From Actinomycetota bacterium (lineage in GTDB: Bacteria > Actinomycetota > Geothermincolia > Geothermincolales > RBG-13-55-18), in the NCBI GenBank assembly GCA_013178005.1, contig JABLXL010000014.1:1-64000 (forward strand): a stretch of DNA of 64,000 nt, in the 5' to 3' direction. The position numbers and the translations under genes were made by a program. Below, piece after piece: positions 7,891 to 14,533 of this stretch. Position 1 is the first letter of the stretch, and each line of letters begins with the position of its first letter. The notes beneath the pieces were generated by a model. That model saw nothing but the letters and a program-made list of their open reading frames with translations. It did no database searches and was not told the DNA's origin.

Positions 7891-8877
7891 TCACAATACC
7901 AGGTCCGCTTCCCTGCCGCACCTGCCGCACTTGCCGTCCGCTATGCCCTCGATGGAAGCGCGGTAGCCCCGGCGGCTCACCAGGAGGTTGCCGCAGGAGG
8001 GACAATGGGTATCCGATCCGTCCCTTATCACCACGTTGCCCAGGTACACGTAATGGAGCTTTTTTCGGGCGATCTCCCTGGCCCGCAGCAACGCCTCCAG
8101 GGGGGTCGGCTCCACGGTCATCTTGTAGGAGGGAAAATAGGCGGAAAAATGCAAGGGTGTTTCGGGTCCCAGGGAAGCCACGAAATCCACCAGCTCGCGG
8201 AAAAGCTCGTCGGAGTCGTTCAGGGTGGGGATGACCAGGTTGGTTATCTCCACGTGAATTCCCGCCCTCTTCGCCGCCCTGCAGGTGGCGAGCACCGGCT
8301 CCAGCTTGGACTTGCATATCCTGCGGTAGAACTCGGGATCCATGGACTTCACGTCGATGTTCATGGCGTCGACGTAGGGGGCCAGCTCCGCGAAGGGGTC
8401 GGGGTTGATGGAGCCGTTGGTAACCAGGACGTTGACCAAGCCCCTTTCCCTGGCCAGGCGCGAGCACTCCAACACGAACTCGTACCAGATGGTGGGCTCG
8501 TTGTAGGTGTAGGCGATACCCACCGAGCCGTGGGTCAGGGCTTCCTCGACCGCTTGCTCCGAGGTGATCTCCGCCGTCCCGGCGTCGGGCTGGAGCATGT
8601 GCCAGTTCTGGCAGAAATCGCAGTGCTGGTTGCAGCCCCTCGTGCCCAGTGAATAGATGGGCGAGCCCGGGTGGAAATGGTAGAGGGGCTTCTTCTCTAT
8701 GGGATCCATGCTCCGGGCCATGGCGCGGTTGTAGACCTCCGAGTACAGCGTGCCGTCGATGTTCACCCGCACCTTGCAGAAGCCCTTCCTTCCCTCGGCT
8801 ATCACGCAATCCTGGGGACAAAGCAGGCAGTGCACCTTGCCCCCTTCCTGCTTCTCGTAATACATCGCCTCTTTCAT
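7891..8877 (-). CDS. amrS: AmrS-type radical SAM enzyme
   Basis: A 328-residue radical SAM protein of the AmmeMemoRadiSam (AmrS, PflA-like) family. The cluster motif is CNQHCDFC (C-x3-C-x2-C), with an additional N-terminal CLLCPQDC pair and a C-terminal zinc-ribbon-like CPSCG and CGRCG. The body contains GIAYTYNEPTIWYEF and the DVKSMDPEFYRR segment typical of the family. AmrS is usually encoded near AmmeMemoRadiSam A and B partners, which are not present here, and its substrate is unsettled. ATG at 8877 has AGGAGGGGG directly upstream; a longer frame to 8892 begins in front of that site and is less likely. Confidence 0.9.
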   Translation of the reverse strand: MKEAMYYEKQEGGKVHCLLCPQDCVIAEGRKGFCKVRVNIDGTLYSEVYNRAMARSMDPIEKKPLYHFHPGSPIYSLGTRGCNQHCDFCQNWHMLQPDAGTAEITSEQAVEEALTHGSVGIAYTYNEPTIWYEFVLECSRLARERGLVNVLVTNGSINPDPFAELAPYVDAMNIDVKSMDPEFYRRICKSKLEPVLATCRAAKRAGIHVEITNLVIPTLNDSDELFRELVDFVASLGPETPLHFSAYFPSYKMTVEPTPLEALLRAREIARKKLHYVYLGNVVIRDGSDTHCPSCGNLLVSRRGYRASIEGIADGKCGRCGREADLVL

Positions 8878-8926
8878 GCCCCCTCCTTTCACCTTTTATA
8901 TTCTACCCCGGCGCGATCTCATGCGT

Positions 8927-8991
8927 TCAGGAATCAAGGAGGGCGGGTTTCGCTTGCTCTTGGAAGATCGCGAGCGCCATGTGTGCAAGAA
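8927..8991 (-). pseudogene. Alternative feoB C-terminal tail (orphan copy)
   Basis: Together with the adjoining repeat copy at 8992-9046, this encodes a second in-frame end for FeoB. The duplicated block leads into LLLGVLAHMALAIF followed by QEQAKPALLDS and a TGA. The intact gene ends LLLGGLVHLALVVF and stop. The two tails are similar as protein but clearly different as DNA, so the orphan is a diverged homologue rather than a fresh duplicate. No start codon or ribosome binding site of its own is visible, so it is probably not translated independently. Confidence 0.7.
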
Positions 8992-9152
8992 CTCCAAGCA
9001 GGAGGGCCAGGATGACCGTGGACCCCGTGATGGCGAGGGTGGCCCTTCCTTGCAGTGGTCTCATCCTAGAAGACAACAAGCGCAAGGTGGACGAGGCCTC
9101 CAAGCAGGAGGGCCAGGATGACCGTGGACCCCGTGATGGCGAGGGTGGCCCT
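8992..9152. repeat. 55-bp direct repeat at feoB 3' end
   Basis: Positions 8992-9046 and 9098-9152 are identical over 55 bases, with a period of 106. The right copy lies inside feoB, 10 codons before its stop. The left copy lies downstream of the stop and runs into the alternative tail. Identity of the block contrasts with strong divergence of the two tails that follow it. Confidence 0.95.
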
Positions 9153-11090
9153 CGTTCCCACTTCCTTCCAGAGAACCGCGAAGGTGGCCACGCAGGGTAT
9201 GTAGACGGCGCAAACCAGGGCGAAGGTGAAGATCTGCCCCCTGGTCATGAACTCCAGCAGGGATGAGCTCTCGGTGATGCCCGGGATGGCTTGGGCGGCC
9301 AGCACCACCAGGAGCGCCAGGGCCAGCTCCTTGCGCAGGAAAGCGAAGATCAGCGCCAGGAGGGCCACGGCGGGTATTCCCAGCCACCCTTCCGCCAGCG
9401 GCTTCAAAGGGGTGGTCAGTCTTACGATCCACCCGCTCTCGTAGAGGAGGCCTAAAAGGAAGCTTCCCGCCACGATGAGCGGAGCCGCTATGTAAAAGAA
9501 ATCCTTCAAGCGCATCCAGGTCTTCTTCAGCACGTTGGCAAGCGAGGGACGCCGGAAGGGAAACATCTCCATTACCAGCCCCGTGGACTCCCCCGACATG
9601 ACCTTGTTGAGAAGGATACCGGCGGCCAGCACCACCGCGAAGAGCAGCGCGAAAAGCCCTAGGGCGGGGAGCACTCCCGCGTAGCGCGACACTCCTCCCA
9701 TGATCACTGCAACCCGGGCGCTGCAAGGGACGAGCACGATGAGCGTGCAGGCGATGATGCGCTCACGCCTCGTCGAGAGCACCCTGGTCCCCATGACCGC
9801 CGGGACGTTGCAGCCCAGGGCGGAGATGAGGGGTATTATCGCCCTCCCGTGCAGGCCCAGGTGGTGCATGACCCTGTCGGTGAGGAAAGCGATGGCGTTG
9901 AGGTAGCCGCTGTCCTCCAGCGCTCCCAGGATGAGGTAGAAGACCAACAGGTAGGGCAGGGCTATCTCCAGCACCGCGCCAAGGCCGTCCAGCGCCCATA
10001 TCAACGACCGCGCCCATACCCCCGTGCCGAGCAACGATTCCAGTCCCCTGCCCGCGGGGCCGCTTACCACGTTCTCCCAGAAACGGGCAAATAGAGAGGC
10101 AAGCTCCCCCCCGCCCCAGAACAAGGCCAGGAAGACCAGCCCCATCACCACCAGCGCCATGGGCAACCCGCTTCTGAAGGAGGTAGCGTATCCCCAGAGC
10201 CTCTCTCCCGCACTGGGGCGCGCATGCTCCCCGCGTTCCTGCACGTTCGCCGCTATGCTCCCGGCGATACCGTGCCGCTCCCTGGCCAGGATGAGGGCGG
10301 CCTTTTCGCCGTGTTCCCTCTCGATTTCGCCCGCTATACTACGGGCATAGGAGACGATCTCAGCGCCCGCCGGGTCCTCATCCAGCGCCCGCAGGAACTC
10401 CTCGTCCTCCTCCAGAAGCAGGATGGAAAGCGCGCGTGGCGAGAGCCCGTAGGGCAATTCTTCCATCTTTCTCTCTATCCGCCTTGCGAGCCTGCGAATT
10501 CGGGACTCGATGTCGGTGGCGTAAGAGAACGGGATGATGGGGTAGTCCTCGCGGCGCTCGGCCAACGCGAGGGCCTGGTGCATGAGCTCATCCAGGCCGT
10601 CCCCTCTTATGCCCACCGTCGGCACCACCGGCACCCCCAGGAACTCCGAGAGGAGCTCCACGTCGGTGTGGGTGCCCGAACGCTCCGCCTGGTCCACGAG
10701 GTTGAGGGCGGTTACCACTGGGCAGCCGAGGTCCAGGAACTGCAGGAGCAGGTACAGGTTGCGGGCAAGGTTGTTGGCGTCCAGGATTACGATGACCACA
10801 TCCGGCTTGCCCTGCAGCACTCCGCGTCTGGCCACCAGCTGGTCCTCGGACACCGCGCCCAGGGCATAGGTTCCGGGCAGGTCCACGATGCCGATGCGGC
10901 GCCCGTCCATCTCCGTCACCGCCAGGTTAAGCTCCACCGTCATGCCTGGATAATTGGCGGTCATCACCCCCATGCCGGTTATACGGTTGAAGATGGTGGA
11001 TTTTCCCACATTGGGGTTACCCGCCAGGGCGAAGACGAACTCCACCCTCTCGCGGATCCTCTCCAGCTGTTCCATGGGCTTTTCTTTCAT
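9066..11090 (-). CDS. feoB: Ferrous iron transporter FeoB
   Basis: A 674-residue Fe(II) transporter. The N-terminal G domain has G1 GNPNVGKST, G3 DLPGTY and G4 NLVD, followed by a helical regulatory domain. The C-terminal half carries two Gate-type membrane blocks with the conserved LGCNVPAVMGTR segment containing the pore Cys. Start ATG at 11090 is preferred: GAGGGAG precedes it and the initiation sequence GAGTGATG looks like an original stop-start overlap with dtxR. It is followed downstream by a duplicated 3' end. Length is normal for FeoB without a C-terminal FeoC-like extension. Iron control by the upstream DtxR-like regulator is likely. Confidence 0.95.
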   Translation of the reverse strand: MKEKPMEQLERIRERVEFVFALAGNPNVGKSTIFNRITGMGVMTANYPGMTVELNLAVTEMDGRRIGIVDLPGTYALGAVSEDQLVARRGVLQGKPDVVIVILDANNLARNLYLLLQFLDLGCPVVTALNLVDQAERSGTHTDVELLSEFLGVPVVPTVGIRGDGLDELMHQALALAERREDYPIIPFSYATDIESRIRRLARRIERKMEELPYGLSPRALSILLLEEDEEFLRALDEDPAGAEIVSYARSIAGEIEREHGEKAALILARERHGIAGSIAANVQERGEHARPSAGERLWGYATSFRSGLPMALVVMGLVFLALFWGGGELASLFARFWENVVSGPAGRGLESLLGTGVWARSLIWALDGLGAVLEIALPYLLVFYLILGALEDSGYLNAIAFLTDRVMHHLGLHGRAIIPLISALGCNVPAVMGTRVLSTRRERIIACTLIVLVPCSARVAVIMGGVSRYAGVLPALGLFALLFAVVLAAGILLNKVMSGESTGLVMEMFPFRRPSLANVLKKTWMRLKDFFYIAAPLIVAGSFLLGLLYESGWIVRLTTPLKPLAEGWLGIPAVALLALIFAFLRKELALALLVVLAAQAIPGITESSSLLEFMTRGQIFTFALVCAVYIPCVATFAVLWKEVGTRATLAITGSTVILALLLGGLVHLALVVF

Positions 11091-11206
11091 CACTCCCTCT
11101 TGCCGCCCTTCCACGAGCAACGCGCCTCGTGGTTCCATGCGTGCTTATTCAGGCTTTGTGCCTATATAGGCTTTTCTTTCATCACTCCCTCTTGCCGCCC
11201 TTCCAC
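11077..11206. repeat. 38-bp direct repeat at dtxR/feoB junction
   Basis: Positions 11077-11114 and 11169-11206 are identical over 38 bases, with a period of 92. Each copy contains the same minus-strand arrangement: the last dtxR codons (WKGGKRE, stop) overlapping an ATG that begins MKEKP. The right copy ends dtxR; the left copy starts feoB. The ancestral junction was probably a single stop-start overlap, now split by 54 bases of intervening DNA (11115-11168). Confidence 0.95.
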
Positions 11207-11985
11207 CCCTTGCCGCGCCGCCCTCGAGACGGCCCCTTCCTGGTCCATATCTTGGAGGCGACCTCCCTGCCCAGAGCGTACTGGGTGTCGCCCACCTTAA
11301 CCAGCAGGGGACCCCCGAAGGGGGCGATGTCCTTGACCTCAATGTCCGTCTCGGGCAGCAACCCCAGGGATGCCAGGTACTGCAGTAGCTGGGGTTCCTC
11401 CTCCTCCACGCGGTCTATGCACCCCTTCTCGTCCACGCAGAAATCGCAGAGGGGCTTTATCTCCTCTTCCTCGATGTGCCCGTTCTCGTCCGGTATGGGG
11501 TAGCCGTGCGGGCAGGTCTCGGGGTTGCCCAGCACCTCCGCCAGCTTCTCCTCCACCTCGGGGGAGAGGACGTGCTCCAGCTTGCAGGCCTCGCGATGGG
11601 CCGACTCCCAGTCCAGGCCCAGCACGTCGGTAAGGAAGCGCTCCGAGAGGCGGTGCCTCCTGACCAGGGTGCGCGCCGCCCTTTGCCCCTTAGCGGTAAG
11701 GGCTATCTCGCGCCTGGCGCGCCCGCGCCCCTTCTCGGGACCCCTGGAGGCGTCCTTCCCCAGCCCCCTCTCGCCGCCCTTTCCCTTGCCCTTGGCCTGG
11801 CCGCCGGCCACATCGGCATAGCGGATATACCCTTCCGCCTCCAGGCGGCGAAGCATGTCCAGCACCGTCGGGGGGGTTACTCCCAGGTGCTCCGCCAAGC
11901 GGGTCGGCGTGAGCGGCCCCGCCTCGCAGCTCAGTTTGAAGAGGGCTTCCAGGTACTCCTCCATCTTCTCGGTGATCATCTTCAT
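11182..11985 (-). CDS. DtxR/MntR-family metal-dependent regulator with FeoA domain
   Basis: A 267-residue metalloregulator. The N-terminal winged helix (EEYLEALFKL ... TRLAEHLGVTPPTVLDMLRRLEAEGYI) is followed by the dimerisation and metal-binding helices (HRLSERFLTDVLGLDWESAHREACKLEHVLSPEVEEKL). A C-terminal FeoA/SH3-like domain starts near GLLPETDIEVKDIAPFGG. An unusual Lys/Gly/Arg-rich insertion of about 30 residues sits where the wing should be, just after YIRYADV. CPHGYPIP is typical of the family. Starts at 11985 (ATG) or 11979 are possible. It heads an operon with feoB and is probably an iron-responsive repressor that also controls itself. Confidence 0.88.
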   Translation of the reverse strand: MKMITEKMEEYLEALFKLSCEAGPLTPTRLAEHLGVTPPTVLDMLRRLEAEGYIRYADVAGGQAKGKGKGGERGLGKDASRGPEKGRGRARREIALTAKGQRAARTLVRRHRLSERFLTDVLGLDWESAHREACKLEHVLSPEVEEKLAEVLGNPETCPHGYPIPDENGHIEEEEIKPLCDFCVDEKGCIDRVEEEEPQLLQYLASLGLLPETDIEVKDIAPFGGPLLVKVGDTQYALGREVASKIWTRKGPSRGRRGKGWKGGKRE

Positions 11986-12365
11986 CACTCCCCTGCTCCC
12001 GGCGCATTTCCTATTTATTAGGGTATTCTAATATTTTCACATTAACATATCTATAACATGGTTATTCATGTATTTACAAGGATTTATTTTATAATCACGC
12101 CCAGATGGTTTCGAGCAATAAACAGGATATGGTCTCCACAGCAATAGAACCCCCTGAGAAAAAAAGGAGCTCTGGTTGTCACCGAATTTGAAATTCAGTT
12201 GACGACAAACAAGGACTCCATTGTAAGCGATCGAGATCAGGGTTTGGCGATGGCGTCAAGGGAGTGTTCTATGGCTTGGGGGGTTTTGGCGCACGTCTAA
12301 TTATTGGAATAAAATAAGGCGGACCTCGTAATTATTTATCGCTTTTCGAACAAAGGAGCCGAAAG
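11986..12365. other. Divergent promoter region of dtxR-feoB and the SDR gene
   Basis: About 380 bases, AT-rich between 12010 and 12100. The left part carries the palindrome listed separately and should hold the dtxR promoter. The right part must hold the SDR promoter; an AT-rich TAAAAT-containing stretch lies near 12310, but no convincing -35 pairs with it. No gene is supported. Confidence 0.45.
12016..12033. promoter_or_regulatory. Candidate DtxR-family operator
   Basis: TATTAG (12016-12021), six bases, then CTAATA (12028-12033): a perfect six-base inverted repeat, resembling the TTAGG/CCTAA half-sites of DtxR/IdeR boxes. It lies about 30 bases upstream of the dtxR start, in the most AT-rich part of the intergenic region, where binding would block transcription of dtxR-feoB. 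Confidence 0.5.
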
Positions 12366-13130
12366 ATGGATTGCCCTTTCTCGCTTGACGGCAAGGTGGC
12401 GGCGGTGAGCGGCGCGGGACGCGGCATCGGCAAGGCCATCGCGCTGGCCCTGGCCCGGGCGGGGGCCGACGTGGCGGTGTTTTCCCGCACCGAGGCGCAG
12501 TTCTCAGCCACCGCGGCGGAGATCGAGGAGCTGGGCTGCGGGGCGCTGGGGATGTGCGTGGACGTGAGCAAGGCGGAGGACGTCGACGCCATGCTCTCCG
12601 CGGTCCTGGAAAAGTTCGGCCGCCTGGACATCATGGTCAACAACGCGGGCCTCAATCCCAGCTACGCCCGTGTTGAGAAAATCCGGGAAGAGGACTACGA
12701 CCTCATCATGGAGGTCAACGTCAAGGGGGTTTTCCTTTGCTCACAGCGGGTGATCCCGGTGATGAAGGAGCAGGGCAAGGGGTGCATCATCAACGTGGCC
12801 TCGGTGGCGGGGCTGAAGGCCCTCTACAAGTGCAGCGCCTACACCGCCAGCAAGGGCGCGGTGGTCCAGCTCACCCGGACCATGGCCCTGGAGCTTGCGC
12901 CCTTCAACATCCGGGTCAACGCCCTATGCCCGGGTTTCGTGACCACGGAGATGACCGAGGGCCTGCTGGGGCACCCCCGCGAGGGCGAACGGGTCCTCTC
13001 CCTCATCCCCATGGGACGGACGGGCGAGCTGGAGGAGATCGCGGCGGCGGCGGTCTTCCTCGCCTCGGACGCCGCCTCCTACGTCACCGGGGCGGTGCTC
13101 GCCGTGGACGGCGGCTGGTCCTGCTGGTAG
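12366..13130 (+). CDS. SDR-family oxidoreductase
   Basis: A 254-residue classical short-chain dehydrogenase. The cofactor motif is GAGRGIG near residues 17-23, NNAG is near residue 91, and the catalytic Ser-Tyr-Lys are in VASVAG and YTASKG, followed by PGFVTTEMTE. The C-terminal VTGAVLAVDGGWS is typical of FabG-like and related enzymes. The substrate cannot be assigned. AAAGGAG six bases before the ATG supports the start. The last 37 bases before the final three codons are repeated downstream. Confidence 0.92.
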   Translation: MDCPFSLDGKVAAVSGAGRGIGKAIALALARAGADVAVFSRTEAQFSATAAEIEELGCGALGMCVDVSKAEDVDAMLSAVLEKFGRLDIMVNNAGLNPSYARVEKIREEDYDLIMEVNVKGVFLCSQRVIPVMKEQGKGCIINVASVAGLKALYKCSAYTASKGAVVQLTRTMALELAPFNIRVNALCPGFVTTEMTEGLLGHPREGERVLSLIPMGRTGELEEIAAAAVFLASDAASYVTGAVLAVDGGWSCW

Positions 13131-13257
13131 GAACTTGTTTCTCGCTGCTTACTTGGTAGATGCTGGGAATGCAGAGGATGTGGCACCATCCGTCACAGGA
13201 GCCACGCCGATGACCGGGGCGGTGCTCGCCGTGGACGGCGGCTGGTCCTATTGGTAA
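13086..13257. repeat. 37-bp direct repeat at SDR gene 3' end
   Basis: Positions 13086-13122 and 13213-13249 are identical over 37 bases. The gene ends WSCW and TAG; the downstream copy ends WSYW and TAA, in the same relative frame and preceded by an in-frame ATG (13210). The orphan copy therefore encodes a variant end of the same protein. No ribosome binding site precedes it. Confidence 0.93.
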
Positions 13258-13265
13258 GGGTTGCT

Positions 13266-14345
13266 TCAGTCTATGGAAAACAGCTCGTAATCCCTGCTGC
13301 CCAGGCCCATCTCCTCCGCGTAGGCGAGCTGGTCACGCCACTTTACCTGGGGGAACATCTCCCCGAAGACGTCGCGGCCCGCCCGCTCGTTGACCAGGTC
13401 CATGCTCGCCTGGTCAATGGCCACGATGTCCCGGCTCGCCAGGATGCCGATGTCCTCCACCACGGGCGCGTCGCTGAAATCCCAGCAATCGCAGGCGGGA
13501 GTGATGCGCAACAAGAAGTTGAAGAAGACGCTCTTCTCCTCCTTGCCCTTGAGCGCGCCCATGGTGTATTCGACTATCTTGCGCTGCGCCACGTCGAGGT
13601 CGGTCACCAGGCGGGCCGCGATGGCGCCCTCGAAGCACATGACCGTGCATTCCCCGCAACCGATACACAGCTCGTGGTCGATGGACGCCTTCCTGCCCTC
13701 GCCCTCGCCCACCAGGGATATGGCCCCCGCTGGGCACCAGCGCATGCACTGGGCGCAGGCGGTGCACCTTTCGGCGTTCACCTCGGGCTTGATGTCCGAG
13801 TGCATCTGCTGTTTTCCGCCCCTGCTTCCCAGCCCCATGCCCACGTTCTTGATGGCGCATCCGAATCCGGTCAGCTCGTGCCCCGTCAGGTGGGAGACCA
13901 CCACCAGGGCATCCGCGTGCACGGCGGCGGAGGCGATCTTCACGCGCTGCAGGAGCCTGCCTTCCACCTCGATCTCCTCGAAGTCATGTCCCTTGAGGCC
14001 ATCGGCGATGATCACGGGGGCGCCCGCGGACTCCAGCGTGAAGCCATGGGCCGCGGCGGTGACCAGGTGGTTGACGGCGTTGGACCTGCTGCCCACGTAA
14101 AGGGTCCCCGCGTCGGTCACGAACGGCTTGCCGCCCGCTTCCTTCACCGCCTCCACGAGCCGGCGGACGTACATCACGGGCACGAAGGCGGTGCTCCCCG
14201 CCTCCCCGAAATGGGTCTTGATGGCGACGAGATCCCTGCGCTTCACCACCTCCCCCAAGCCGGCGCGGGAGGCGAGCTCCGCCAGTTTCGCCACCATGCC
14301 GCGATGGGGCCTGCAACGCGTGTTCGCGAAATATACCTCGGACAC
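13266..14345 (-). CDS. DUF362 protein with two 4Fe-4S clusters
   Basis: A 359-residue DUF362 protein. It starts SEVYFANTRCRPHRGM and has the domain segments KTHFGEAGSTAFVPV and NVGMGLGSRGGK. Two ferredoxin motifs follow, CTACAQCMRWCP and CIGCGECTVMC. DUF362 proteins are common in anaerobes and presumed to be redox or metal-handling; none is well characterised. GTG start at 14345 has GGAGG eight bases upstream. Soluble and full length. It stands alone between convergent and co-directional genes. Confidence 0.88.
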   Translation of the reverse strand: MSEVYFANTRCRPHRGMVAKLAELASRAGLGEVVKRRDLVAIKTHFGEAGSTAFVPVMYVRRLVEAVKEAGGKPFVTDAGTLYVGSRSNAVNHLVTAAAHGFTLESAGAPVIIADGLKGHDFEEIEVEGRLLQRVKIASAAVHADALVVVSHLTGHELTGFGCAIKNVGMGLGSRGGKQQMHSDIKPEVNAERCTACAQCMRWCPAGAISLVGEGEGRKASIDHELCIGCGECTVMCFEGAIAARLVTDLDVAQRKIVEYTMGALKGKEEKSVFFNFLLRITPACDCWDFSDAPVVEDIGILASRDIVAIDQASMDLVNERAGRDVFGEMFPQVKWRDQLAYAEEMGLGSRDYELFSID

Positions 14346-14533
14346 GACCGTTCCTCCTTTCGCCGCTCATCCGGGAACAGAGGGTTACGAATGTAAATGC
14401 CTGTTCGCTAACAATGATGTATTCCCTCGACGAAAATGGCAAATGGAATTGAGGGTTGATCGACAGACGCATCCGGGTATCGTCACGGGGGCTACCGCAC
14501 AGAAGCCAATTGGCCAGATAGGATAATAGGGGG

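Noticed and set aside
7592-8821. A 409-codon minus-strand frame
   Set aside because: It overlaps the well-supported radical SAM gene in another frame and is rich in Gly, Arg and Pro, typical of GC-rich shadow frames.
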